Part shown: positions 16,347 through 24,603 of the stretch, piece by piece
Numbering within the stretch: position 1 is the stretch's first letter
Layout of the letters: each line of letters begins with the position of its first letter
Notes under the pieces: generated by a model
Databases searched by the model: none
Seen by the model: the letters and a program-made list of their open reading frames with translations, nothing else
Told to the model about the DNA's origin: nothing
Source of the DNA: Clostridia bacterium
Lineage (GTDB): Bacteria > Bacillota > Clostridia > Monoglobales > Monoglobaceae
Assembly (NCBI GenBank): GCA_017546205.1
Contig: JAFYXJ010000027.1
Location: 1-33,516, forward strand
Reading direction: 5' to 3'
Length of the DNA stretch: 33,516 nt
Position numbers and translations under genes: made by a program

Positions 16347-17551
16347 TGCGAATTTTGATTGAGGATGTTACCGCAGTCACTATGTGTGAGGAAACTCCGG
16401 TGATGGAGCATGCCTATCTGCTGATTGAGGGAAACCGAATCGGGTATATCGGCTTTGAAAAACCGGACACCGATGCAGACCGAATTATTGACGGAACCGG
16501 TCTGGTTGTGATGCCGGGACTGATCAACACCCATACTCATACGGCAATGACTTTGCTTCGCAGTTATGCCGATGATATGAATCTGCAGGATTGGCTGTTT
16601 GAGAAAATCTTTCCCTTTGAGGATACCCTGACTCCTGAAATGGTATATGAGGGAAGCGTACGTGGAATTCAGGAAATGTTGGCAACGGGTACTACATGTT
16701 TTCACGATATGTACTTTTTTCAGGAAGAAACTGCCAGAGCGGCAGAAGAACTGGGAATTCGGGGTGTGCTGAATGAGGGTATTACCGACCCGGTTCTGGA
16801 TAAAAAACTGGAAAAAACAAAAACGTTATTGGAACTTGTGAAACAAGGAAGCGGAAGGCTCAAGGTTGGAATTTCCCCTCATGCAGTTTATACCTGCAGC
16901 GAGGAAACCTTAAAAACCTGTGCCACCTTTGCCAAAGAGCATCATCTCCCCATTCATACCCATCTGTCGGAAACTGTGACGGAAAATGAGGATTGTATGA
17001 AGGCTCACGGTATGTCCCCTACTGCTTGGATGGAAGCGTGTGGATTATTCGATGTTCCTTGTGTTGCCGCCCATTGTGTCTGGCTTTCGAATGAGGATAG
17101 AGAGATTCTTTCCCGACATGGTGTTTCGGTATCCCACAATCCGGTGAGTAACTTAAAACTGGCATCCGGTGTGGCACAGATTCCGGAACTTGTTCAGGCG
17201 GGGGTGCAGGTTGCCCTTGGTTCAGACGGTGCATCCAGTAATAATCATCTGGATTTGTTTGAAGAGGTCAAACTGACCGGTATTCTGCATAAGGGGATCA
17301 ACCTTGACCCAACACTGCTCCCTGCATGGGAAGTGTTGAAGATGGCAACAATCAACGGCGCAAAAGCTTTAGGATATGAGGATTTGGGACAGTTGAAAGA
17401 GGGGTATCTGGCAGATATGATCCTTCTTGATTTTGCAAAACCGCATTTGACACCCAACCACAACACAATATCCAATCTTGTGTATGCGGTTCATGGGTCA
17501 GATGTTGTATATACCATTGTAGACGGCAAGATCGTCTATCAAAAATCTTAA
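16346..17551 (+). CDS. mtaD: MtaD-type 5'-methylthioadenosine/S-adenosylhomocysteine deaminase
   Basis: A 401-residue amidohydrolase of the TRZ/ATZ/SsnA-like group. It has the metal motif NTHTHTAMTLLR (H63, H65), HTHLSET (about residue 210), AAHCVWLS and LGSDGASSNNHLDLFEE, whose Asp is a metal ligand. The MTLLR and SDGASSNN features match MtaD enzymes, which deaminate S-adenosylhomocysteine, methylthioadenosine or adenosine to the inosine forms. Other amidohydrolase activities, such as guanine or chlorohydrolase-like ones, cannot be excluded from sequence. The start overlaps the luxS stop (TGATG), with GAGGT upstream. It ends 20 bases before purE. Confidence 0.87.
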   Translation: MRILIEDVTAVTMCEETPVMEHAYLLIEGNRIGYIGFEKPDTDADRIIDGTGLVVMPGLINTHTHTAMTLLRSYADDMNLQDWLFEKIFPFEDTLTPEMVYEGSVRGIQEMLATGTTCFHDMYFFQEETARAAEELGIRGVLNEGITDPVLDKKLEKTKTLLELVKQGSGRLKVGISPHAVYTCSEETLKTCATFAKEHHLPIHTHLSETVTENEDCMKAHGMSPTAWMEACGLFDVPCVAAHCVWLSNEDREILSRHGVSVSHNPVSNLKLASGVAQIPELVQAGVQVALGSDGASSNNHLDLFEEVKLTGILHKGINLDPTLLPAWEVLKMATINGAKALGYEDLGQLKEGYLADMILLDFAKPHLTPNHNTISNLVYAVHGSDVVYTIVDGKIVYQKS

Positions 17552-17571
17552 GATAACAAAGGAGAAGAAAG

Positions 17572-18069
17572 ATGGCAGAAGTTGCAATTGTAATGGGAAG
17601 CAATTCCGATTTGCCCGTTGTGAAAGGGGCAATTGAACAGTTAAAGGCGTTTGGGGTTTCTTATGAAGCCCATGTAATTTCCGCACACCGTACCCCGTAT
17701 GAGGCAGAGGAGTTTGCCAAAAACGCGAAAGCAAGAGGAATCAAGGTGATTATTGCGGCAGCAGGAAAGGCGGCACATCTGGGCGGTGTGATTGCAGCGT
17801 ATACCACACTTCCGGTGATTGCTCTGCCAATCAAATCATCCTTGATGGATGGATTGGATTCTCTCCTTTCCATGGTACAGATGCCCTCGGGTATTCCGGT
17901 TGCCACCGTTGCGGTCAACGGTGCAGACAATGCAGGTATTCTGGCAGTACAGATGCTTGCTCTTTCCAATCCGGAACTTTCGGAGAAGATGGAAGCGTTC
18001 AAGACCAATATGGCAATGGCGGTCAAGGAAAAAGACAAACAATTACAGGAAGAATTAAAAAATCTTTAA
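17572..18069 (+). CDS. purE: N5-carboxyaminoimidazole ribonucleotide mutase
   Basis: A 165-residue class I PurE that converts N5-CAIR to CAIR. Conserved features are [10 protein letters not shown] at the N-terminus, the catalytic SAHRTP motif at about residues 41-46 and the [14 protein letters not shown] loop. [26 protein letters not shown] completes the usual fold. The ribosome binding site is AAAGGAGAAG, and the gap to mtaD is 20 bases. A PurK partner, needed to supply N5-CAIR, is not in the window. The class II (direct CO2) form is less likely because the N-terminal motif is of the SDLP type. Confidence 0.95.
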   Translation: MAEVAIVMGSNSDLPVVKGAIEQLKAFGVSYEAHVISAHRTPYEAEEFAKNAKARGIKVIIAAAGKAAHLGGVIAAYTTLPVIALPIKSSLMDGLDSLLSMVQMPSGIPVATVAVNGADNAGILAVQMLALSNPELSEKMEAFKTNMAMAVKEKDKQLQEELKNL

Positions 18070-18088
18070 GCATATAGGAGGAGTTACA

Positions 18089-19126
18089 ATGAGTCAGGCT
18101 TACAAAAATGCAGGTGTAGACGTTGAGGCAGGTTACAAGGCCGTTGAATTGATGAAAGAACACGTTAAACGCACAAACATTCCCGGTGTACTTTCGGGAA
18201 TTGGCGGTTTTGGCGGTTTGTTTGAAATCGGAGCCGGTTACAAAAATCCGGTACTGGTTTCCGGTACCGATGGTGTTGGTACCAAACTGAAATTGGCGTT
18301 TATTATGGACAAGCATGATACAGTTGGACAGGACTGTGTTGCAATGTGTGTCAATGATATTGCATGCGGCGGTGCAAAACCTCTGTTCTTCCTGGATTAT
18401 ATTGCAGTTGGTAAAAATGTTCCCGAACGGGTTGCTGACATCGTAAAAGGTGTGGCTGACGGCTGTGTCAAAGCAGGATGTGCTTTGATTGGCGGTGAGA
18501 CTGCGGAGATGCCCGGATTCTATGATCCCGAAGAATACGATTTGGCTGGATTCTCGGTAGGTATCGTGGATAAGGATGATATTATTGACGGTTCCAAACT
18601 GGAGGCAGGCAATGTGATTATCGGTGTACAGTCATCCGGTGTTCACTCCAATGGTTATTCTCTGGTTCGTAAAGTATTCGGCATTGATGACAGCGCAGAT
18701 TGCGTCAAGAGAATGCATACCCATAGTGACGAACTGGGCATGAGTATCGGCGAAGCATTGCTGACTCCTACCAAGATTTATGTAAAACCTCTTCTTTCTG
18801 CTATTGAGCAGGTGGATGTCCGTGCGGTATCGCATATTACCGGCGGCGGTTTTATTGAGAATGTTCCCCGTATGCTGAAAGAGGGAACAAGAGCAAAGAT
18901 TGACAAGAACAGTTTTGAGGTTCTGCCTATCTTCCATATGATTCAAAAACTTGGTGATGTTTCCCAGCGGGATATGTTCAATACTTACAACATGGGTATC
19001 GGTCTTATGTTTGCAGTTCCGGCAGAACAGGCAGATAAAGCAGTAGAGATTATCCGTGCAGCCGGTGAGAAAGCAACCGTAATCGGTGAGATTATCTCCG
19101 GTGAAAAGGGAGTGGATATATGCTAA
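18089..19126 (+). CDS. purM: Phosphoribosylformylglycinamidine cyclo-ligase (AIR synthase)
   Basis: A 345-residue PurM that closes the imidazole ring of FGAM with ATP to form AIR, so it directly uses the PurL product. It shows the AIRS-fold signatures [29 protein letters not shown] and the [20 protein letters not shown] stretch, then [11 protein letters not shown] and the [13 protein letters not shown] region. Length is normal. ATG 18089 follows AGGAGG. The last 7 bases overlap purN, indicating coupled translation. Confidence 0.96.
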   Translation: MSQAYKNAGVDVEAGYKAVELMKEHVKRTNIPGVLSGIGGFGGLFEIGAGYKNPVLVSGTDGVGTKLKLAFIMDKHDTVGQDCVAMCVNDIACGGAKPLFFLDYIAVGKNVPERVADIVKGVADGCVKAGCALIGGETAEMPGFYDPEEYDLAGFSVGIVDKDDIIDGSKLEAGNVIIGVQSSGVHSNGYSLVRKVFGIDDSADCVKRMHTHSDELGMSIGEALLTPTKIYVKPLLSAIEQVDVRAVSHITGGGFIENVPRMLKEGTRAKIDKNSFEVLPIFHMIQKLGDVSQRDMFNTYNMGIGLMFAVPAEQADKAVEIIRAAGEKATVIGEIISGEKGVDIC

Positions 19127-19716
19127 AGATTGGCGTTCTGGTTTCCGGTGGCGGTACGAATTTGCAGGCATTGATTGATGCAGAGAAAAACGGCATGATC
19201 AAGAGCGGAACTATTGTTACGGTAGTTTCCAACAAGCCGGATGTTTATGCGTTGGAGCGTGCGAAAAAAGCCGGTATTGATGCCCACGTGATAACCAGAA
19301 AAGAATGTGGAAGCAAAGAAGCATTTGATCAAGCACTCTGTGCCTATATGCAGGAAAAGGGTGTGGATATTGTGGTTCTGGCAGGATTCCTTGCCATCTT
19401 GGGCGAGAATTTTCTGTCTGTCTACAAAAATAAGATTATCAATGTACATCCGTCCTTGATTCCGTCTTTTTGCGGTGATGGATTCTATGGGTTGAAAGTG
19501 CATCAGGCGGCGCTGGATTATGGTGTGAAAGTAACCGGAGCAACGGTGCATTTTGTGAATGAAATTACAGACGGTGGGAAAATTATTCTCCAGAAAGCCG
19601 TCTCTATTCAGGACGGTGACACGCCGGAATCCCTACAGAAACGGGTTATGGAAGAGGCGGAGTGGAAGATTCTGCCTCAGGCTGTGGAACTGGTCTGCAG
19701 CGGCAAGGTAAAATAA
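19120..19716 (+). CDS. purN: Phosphoribosylglycinamide formyltransferase
   Basis: A 198-residue folate-dependent GAR transformylase. It has the phosphate-binding [13 protein letters not shown], the catalytic [11 protein letters not shown] (Asn and His) and the TDGGKII segment containing the catalytic Asp. The loop after the catalytic His reads [11 protein letters not shown] in place of the classical PGLHA type, a variant I associate with Clostridia. It starts inside purM behind GGGAG, so PurM and PurN, which are fused in eukaryotes, are coupled here. Confidence 0.94.
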   Translation: MLKIGVLVSGGGTNLQALIDAEKNGMIKSGTIVTVVSNKPDVYALERAKKAGIDAHVITRKECGSKEAFDQALCAYMQEKGVDIVVLAGFLAILGENFLSVYKNKIINVHPSLIPSFCGDGFYGLKVHQAALDYGVKVTGATVHFVNEITDGGKIILQKAVSIQDGDTPESLQKRVMEEAEWKILPQAVELVCSGKVK

Positions 19717-19731
19717 GAAAGGAAGAGAATC

Positions 19732-20448
19732 ATGAAAACCATTAACATTTGTGAAGAATTAAAAAATAACAGTTATCCCGGACGGGGTATCATTCTTGGA
19801 AAATCCAAAGATGGTAACAATGCTGTCATTGCCTATTTTATTATGGGAAGAAGTGGAAACAGCCGTAACCGTGTCTTTGTAGAAGATGGTGACGGTATTC
19901 GCACCCAGGCGTTTGACCCCAGCAAACTGGAAGATCCGTCCTTGATTATTTATGCACCAGTTCGTGTTTTGGGTAACAAAACCATCGTGACTAACGGTGA
20001 TCAGACGGATACCATCTATGAGTTGATGGACAAGCAGATGACCTTTGAACAGGCACTGCGCAGTCGTGAGTTTGAACCGGACTGCCCCAACTACACTCCC
20101 AGAATTTCCGGTATTGTCCGCCGTGCAGAAGATGATTTCAACTATGCCCTTTCTATTTTGAAAAGTGCAGACGGAGACCCGTCTTCCTGCCGTCGGTATA
20201 CCTTTAGTTACCATTACCCCATCAGCGGTCAGGGACACTTTATTCATACCTATATGCAAGATGGCGACCCACTGCCCAGCTTTGAGGGCGAACCCAAACA
20301 GATTGAGATTCCTGATGATATTGATGTGTTTACCGATATGCTGTGGGATAATTTGAATGAAGATAACAAGGTTTCTCTCTTTGTTCGGTATATCAATATC
20401 GAAAACGGCGAGACTCAGACCCGAATCGTGAATAAGAATCAGGACTAA
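19732..20448 (+). CDS. purO: PurO-type IMP cyclohydrolase
   Basis: A 238-residue protein of the IMP_cyclohyd (PurO-like) family, which closes FAICAR to IMP in organisms lacking the N-terminal half of bifunctional PurH. Visible family features are NSYPGRGIILG at the N-terminus, the RSGNSRNRVF segment, DPSLIIYAPVRVLGN, TPRISGI and the Ntn-hydrolase-like alternation of strands. It lies 15 bases after purN behind AAAGGAAG and is followed by a stand-alone AICAR transformylase, which completes the logic of a split PurH. Confidence 0.88.
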   Translation: MKTINICEELKNNSYPGRGIILGKSKDGNNAVIAYFIMGRSGNSRNRVFVEDGDGIRTQAFDPSKLEDPSLIIYAPVRVLGNKTIVTNGDQTDTIYELMDKQMTFEQALRSREFEPDCPNYTPRISGIVRRAEDDFNYALSILKSADGDPSSCRRYTFSYHYPISGQGHFIHTYMQDGDPLPSFEGEPKQIEIPDDIDVFTDMLWDNLNEDNKVSLFVRYINIENGETQTRIVNKNQD

Positions 20449-20464
20449 AGGAAGGATGATAACA

Positions 20465-21640
20465 ATGAAAGAAATGGAACTGAAATACGGATGTAATCCC
20501 AACCAGAAACCCTCCAAGGTATTTATGGAAGAGGGAGAAATCCCCTTTACTGTCCTTTGCGGAAAGCCGGGATATATCAATCTTCTGGATGCGTTGAATG
20601 GTTGGCAACTTGTAAAAGAACTGAAAGAAGCAACCGGTCTTCCGGCGGCAACTTCCTTTAAGCATGTTTCCCCGGCAGGTGCGGCAGTAGGCTTGCCCCT
20701 TTCTGACACCTTGAAACAAATTTATTTCGTAGATGATACCATCGAAATGACACCTCTTGCAAATGCTTATGCAAGAGCCAGAGGTGCTGACAGAATGTCC
20801 TCTTTCGGTGATTTTATCTCTCTTTCCGATGTTTGTGACAAGGCAACTGCACAACTGATTGCCAAAGAGGTATCCGATGGTGTCATTGCCCCCGGTTATA
20901 CTGAGGAAGCATTGGAAATTCTCAAAGGCAAGCGGAACGGAAACTACAATGTTATCCAGATTGACCCCGATTATGTTCCTGCACCCATTGAACGGAAACA
21001 GGTTTACGGCGTTACCTTTGAGCAGGGCAGAAATGAACTGAAAATTGACACCGATTTGCTCTCTAACGTTGTAACTGATAAGAAAGATATGACTGACGAG
21101 CAAAAGCGGGATTTGATGATTGCTCTGATTACCTTAAAGTATACCCAGTCCAACAGCGTATGCTATGTCAAAGACGGTCAGGCAATCGGTATTGGTGCAG
21201 GTCAGCAGTCCAGAATCCATTGTACCCGTCTTGCCGGAAACAAGGCAGATATCTGGTGGCTCCGTCAGGCACCTCAGGTATTGGGTCTCCAGTTTGTAGA
21301 CGGCATCAAGAGAGCGGACCGAGACAATGCCATTGATGTTTATATTTCCGATGAATATATGGATGTACTGGCTGATGGTGCTTGGGAAAAAATCTTCAAA
21401 GTAAAACCTGCTGTATTCACCAAGGAAGAACAGAAAGCATGGCTTGAAAAAAATACCGATGTTGCATTGGGTTCTGACGCATTCTTCCCCTTTGGCGATA
21501 ACATTGAGCGTGCACGCAAATCCGGTGTTACTGTGATTGCACAGCCCGGCGGAAGTATCCGTGATGATAACGTGATTGAAACCTGTAATAAATTCGGTAT
21601 GGCAATGTCCTTTACCGGTATTCGTCTGTTCCATCATTAA
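20465..21640 (+). CDS. purH: AICAR transformylase, monofunctional (PurH C-terminal type)
   Basis: A 391-residue protein matching only the AICAR formyltransferase domain of PurH, without the MGS-like cyclohydrolase domain. It begins ELKYGCNPNQKPSKV, the site where the second domain begins in fused PurH, and has LPAATSFKHVSPAGAAVG with the catalytic Lys-His pair, VCYVKDGQAIGIGAGQQSR, FFPFGDNIERA and the C-terminal GSIRDDNVIETC followed by GIRLFHH. It transfers formyl from 10-formyl-THF to AICAR, feeding the upstream PurO. ATG 20465 follows AAAGGAAGG; the ATG at 20456 lies within that site. The ring-closing step is therefore split over two genes. Confidence 0.92.
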   Translation: MKEMELKYGCNPNQKPSKVFMEEGEIPFTVLCGKPGYINLLDALNGWQLVKELKEATGLPAATSFKHVSPAGAAVGLPLSDTLKQIYFVDDTIEMTPLANAYARARGADRMSSFGDFISLSDVCDKATAQLIAKEVSDGVIAPGYTEEALEILKGKRNGNYNVIQIDPDYVPAPIERKQVYGVTFEQGRNELKIDTDLLSNVVTDKKDMTDEQKRDLMIALITLKYTQSNSVCYVKDGQAIGIGAGQQSRIHCTRLAGNKADIWWLRQAPQVLGLQFVDGIKRADRDNAIDVYISDEYMDVLADGAWEKIFKVKPAVFTKEEQKAWLEKNTDVALGSDAFFPFGDNIERARKSGVTVIAQPGGSIRDDNVIETCNKFGMAMSFTGIRLFHH

Positions 21641-21684
21641 TCTCTGACCGGAACTATGTATCATCAAAAAAGGAGCGAGATTAA

Positions 21685-22977
21685 ATGAATATTTATAAAC
21701 TGTCCGAGATGACAGCGGAAAAGAAAAATTTTATTATGAAACGTGCGGAATTTGACATTTCCGAGCACATGAAACTGGCGAAAGAGGTTTCCGATGATAT
21801 TCGGGAACGCGGTGACCGTGCGGTGCTGGAATATACCGCCAAATTTGACAGAGTGGAACTGACTCAGGATAAAATCAAAGTTACGCCGGAAGAAATTGAA
21901 CAGGGTTACAATCGTCTTGACGGGGAAACCCGTGAGGCAATTGCCTATGCTGCAAAGAATATCCGCAATTTCCACGAAAAACAGATGCCGGAGGAAATGT
22001 GGTTTACTGAAGTTGACAAAGGCCTGATGGTGGGCGAAAAGACAACCCCCATTGTGGATGTTTGTCTCTATGTTCCCGGCGGAAAGGGTAGTTTTCCCTC
22101 TGTACTTCTGATGTTGGGCGTTCCTGCCAAGGTTGCCGGCGTTGAAAAGATTGTGGTTGTTACCCCGCCCAATGCCAAAGGTGAGGTTGACGATGCCATT
22201 CTGGCAGCAGCAAAAATTATTGGTATTACTGAAATTTATAAAGTAGGCGGTATTCAGGCAGTTGCGGCAGTTGCATTCGGGACAGAGACCATTCCCAAGT
22301 GTCACAAGATTATCGGTCCCGGTAACTCTTATGCAACGGCGGCAAAACGTGTTCTTGCCAACTATATTGATGCCGGACTTCCGGCAGGCCCCAGTGAATG
22401 TATCATTCTTGCGGACGAAAAAGCAGATCCGGAAAAGGTTGCCCTTGACTGGATGATTGAGGCAGAGCATGGTCCGGATTCTGCTGCACTTCTGGTTACC
22501 CATAGTTCGGAACTGATTGAAAAGGCAGCGGCAATTGTAGAAAAACAACTGGCTAAAATTTCTCCCAGACGTCAGGAGTTTGTTACCACCAACTTCAATA
22601 CATACGGCGGTGCAATTTTGACCGAAAGCTTAGAAGAAAGTATTGCCTTTGTCAATGATTATGCACCGGAACATATGGAGGTTATGACCGAAAAACCCTT
22701 TGATATTCTGCCGAAAATCAAGAATGCAGGTGAGATTCTGCTGGGGGATTACACACCGGTTACCTTGTGTAACTTTGTGCTGGGTCCCAATGCAATTTTG
22801 CCTACCGGGCAGTTTGCAAAGACCTATTCCAGCGTTTCCGTAATGGACTTTTTGAAGCGTTCTTCTGTTGGATATGCCAGCAAAGACGGCTTTGAAATGG
22901 TGCGTGATTATGCATACCGCATTGCAACCGTTGAGGGATTTGACACCCACGCACTTGCGGTAAAAGAAAGAAAATAA
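21685..22977 (+). CDS. Histidinol dehydrogenase-like oxidoreductase (divergent HisD paralogue)
   Basis: A 430-residue member of the HisD family, of normal length and collinear with Escherichia coli HisD. It keeps the NAD-binding and core motifs (VPGGKGSFPSVLLM, GPGNSYATAAKR, LPAGPSE), the catalytic pair E329-H330 in APEH, and H262 and H422. It differs where HisD binds zinc and histidinol: the Gln ligand in QAEHG is Glu (E259), the Asp ligand of the GDY segment is Asn (N363), and the His of NHVLPT is Ala (A370). The fold is certain, but true histidinol oxidation is doubtful. Its place is 44 bases after AICAR transformylase and before an IGPD-like gene. It may act on another alcohol, as the HisD relative HpsN does. 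Automatic annotation would call it hisD. Confidence 0.8.
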   Translation: MNIYKLSEMTAEKKNFIMKRAEFDISEHMKLAKEVSDDIRERGDRAVLEYTAKFDRVELTQDKIKVTPEEIEQGYNRLDGETREAIAYAAKNIRNFHEKQMPEEMWFTEVDKGLMVGEKTTPIVDVCLYVPGGKGSFPSVLLMLGVPAKVAGVEKIVVVTPPNAKGEVDDAILAAAKIIGITEIYKVGGIQAVAAVAFGTETIPKCHKIIGPGNSYATAAKRVLANYIDAGLPAGPSECIILADEKADPEKVALDWMIEAEHGPDSAALLVTHSSELIEKAAAIVEKQLAKISPRRQEFVTTNFNTYGGAILTESLEESIAFVNDYAPEHMEVMTEKPFDILPKIKNAGEILLGDYTPVTLCNFVLGPNAILPTGQFAKTYSSVSVMDFLKRSSVGYASKDGFEMVRDYAYRIATVEGFDTHALAVKERK

Positions 22978-22991
22978 AAGGAGGAATCCTT

Positions 22992-23603
22992 ATGATTACT
23001 GTAACAAGAAAAACGACGGAATCATCTATTGCGGTTTCTATCGACAAGGGCGAACTTCGTCCTGATTACCGCAAACAGATTCGTACCCCCCTGCCTTTTC
23101 TCAATCACATGATTGAGCATATTGCATGGAGAGCAGGGCTGAATATCTGCATTGATCTGAAACTCAGCGATTTTGAATTGGTTCATCTTGTAACTGAGGA
23201 TGTTTCTATGACTTTGGGTAAAGCAGTTGGAGAATTTGTAAAACGGAACGCTGTTTCCGGTTATGGGTTTGGAAAAGGCATCATTGATGAAGCAAAGGCG
23301 GAAGCTGTGATTTCTTTTGAAGACCGTTCACTTCTCGATTTTACCAGTCAGGTTTCCTATGGTGAAATGGTAGAGGGAATGCCAGCAGAAGAACTGATTA
23401 CTTTCCTTGACGGGTTCTGTCAGGGTGCCCGTGCAACCATGCACATTGATATTGAAAAGGGCGAAAACGGCCACCACATCTGGGAAGCGGTTTATCGTGC
23501 ATTCGGCATTGCTCTGGGACAGGCTTTAAGCGTAGATGAGGCACGGAAGGGTTTGACTTCCGGCGTTGCTGGAAAGGTTACTTATGAAGTTACGGAAGGA
23601 TAA
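22992..23603 (+). CDS. Imidazoleglycerol-phosphate dehydratase-like protein (divergent HisB paralogue)
   Basis: A 203-residue protein of the IGPD fold, alignable with HisB from end to end: it begins RKTTESSIAV, then has RTPLPFLNHMIEHIAWRAG, TEDVSMTLGKAVGEF and GHHIWEAVYRAFGIAL. The dimanganese site of real IGPD needs the second His of the DHML segment and both His of DDHHT. Here these read R47 and H65-L66; H39, E69, H161, H162 and E165 remain. The SGRP and PMDE motifs are also altered (EDRSL, IIDE). The usual dehydration is therefore unlikely or the metal site is remodelled. It lies 14 bases after the HisD-like gene behind AAAGGAGGAA and overlaps the HAD gene by 20 bases. Confidence 0.78.
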   Translation: MITVTRKTTESSIAVSIDKGELRPDYRKQIRTPLPFLNHMIEHIAWRAGLNICIDLKLSDFELVHLVTEDVSMTLGKAVGEFVKRNAVSGYGFGKGIIDEAKAEAVISFEDRSLLDFTSQVSYGEMVEGMPAEELITFLDGFCQGARATMHIDIEKGENGHHIWEAVYRAFGIALGQALSVDEARKGLTSGVAGKVTYEVTEG

Positions 23604-24603
23604 TATCCACACGATTATTTTTGATATGGACGGCGTGATTACCAGTGAACTTGGCTACTGGAAATCAGCCGCCCTCACCGTGTATGAACTTTTATACGAT
23701 TACCGGCAGTTCGGGAAACGAGATATCGACAGGGAATGGTGCCGGAAGCACGTAGACATGATTTATGATACGGTGTTTCACGGCGGTAAAACGGTAACAG
23801 CCGTAAAAGAATTGGGTGTTAATACCAACTGGGATCTTGCTTATGTGGTATTCTTAGTTTCCAAGTATCTGGAACCGGAACTGGAGACCTTTGACCGTGC
23901 TCATTTTGAATCGGTTTGTATGTTTATTGAAAATATTGAGGTTCATCCGCCGGAGTTGTATGATTCTCTTGCAGAACTTGCACAGATGGTACTCCCCCAC
24001 GATAAGGACTATCTCCGTCGGGGAGACGGAACTCTCTGGAGCAAGGTGGTAGATGCCTTTCAATGCTGGTACCACGGCGGCGACGGGGTTTCCGGATTAA
24101 TTGAAATGGAAGAACCTTTGCTCCCGTTAGAAGAAATCAAAGAAACGCTGACCGCCTTATCGGATGCGGGATTCCGTTTGGGAATCGGCACAGGAAGACC
24201 CAGAAACGAAATTGAAAAACCGCTTGCTGCGTGGGGACTTGCCCAATTCTTTCAGCCGGAACTTTGTACCACCTATGATGAGGTTTTGGTTGCACAAACG
24301 GCATTAAACTTAGATTATCCTTTGGCAAAGCCCCATCCCTTTGTGTTTTTGAAGGCGGCATTCGGTGACAAGTTCTCGGATGAAGAACTTTGCCGCGCAC
24401 GTGTAAAAAAGGAAGATGCTGCCCACTGTCTGGTGGTGGGAGATGCGGCAAGTGATATGCTTGCGGCAAAAGCAGCGGGATTTCCGTTTCTTGCAGTTCT
24501 TACCGGAAGTTCCGGTCAGAGAGCACAGCAGTTTTTTGAGGAAAATCAGGCGGATATCATAGCGGATTCTATGCTTTCCATGAAAGAGTTGATTGAGAAA
24601 TGA
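23584..24603 (+). CDS. HAD superfamily phosphatase with a large cap domain
   Basis: A 339-residue HAD hydrolase with all four motifs: FDMDGVIT (nucleophile D14, acid D16), GTGRP (T203), the Lys of AKPHPF (K249) and VVGDAASDMLAAK (D287, D291). The stretch between motifs I and II is about 170 residues, far larger than in Gph-type enzymes, and is rich in aromatic and acidic residues; I do not recognise it. ATG 23584 follows GGAAAGG; an in-frame ATG at 23566 lies before it. In many bacteria a HAD histidinol-phosphatase is fused to IGPD, so an HAD gene coupled to an IGPD-like gene invites comparison, but the cap differs and the substrate is unknown. It overlaps the next gene by 4 bases. Confidence 0.8.
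   Translation: MKLRKDNIHTIIFDMDGVITSELGYWKSAALTVYELLYDYRQFGKRDIDREWCRKHVDMIYDTVFHGGKTVTAVKELGVNTNWDLAYVVFLVSKYLEPELETFDRAHFESVCMFIENIEVHPPELYDSLAELAQMVLPHDKDYLRRGDGTLWSKVVDAFQCWYHGGDGVSGLIEMEEPLLPLEEIKETLTALSDAGFRLGIGTGRPRNEIEKPLAAWGLAQFFQPELCTTYDEVLVAQTALNLDYPLAKPHPFVFLKAAFGDKFSDEELCRARVKKEDAAHCLVVGDAASDMLAAKAAGFPFLAVLTGSSGQRAQQFFEENQADIIADSMLSMKELIEK

Noticed and set aside
21685..23603. Simple annotation of hisD and hisB as an ordinary histidine operon
   Set aside because: Key metal-binding and substrate residues are changed in both proteins and no hisG, hisC, hisH, hisA, hisF or hisI is present in the window.
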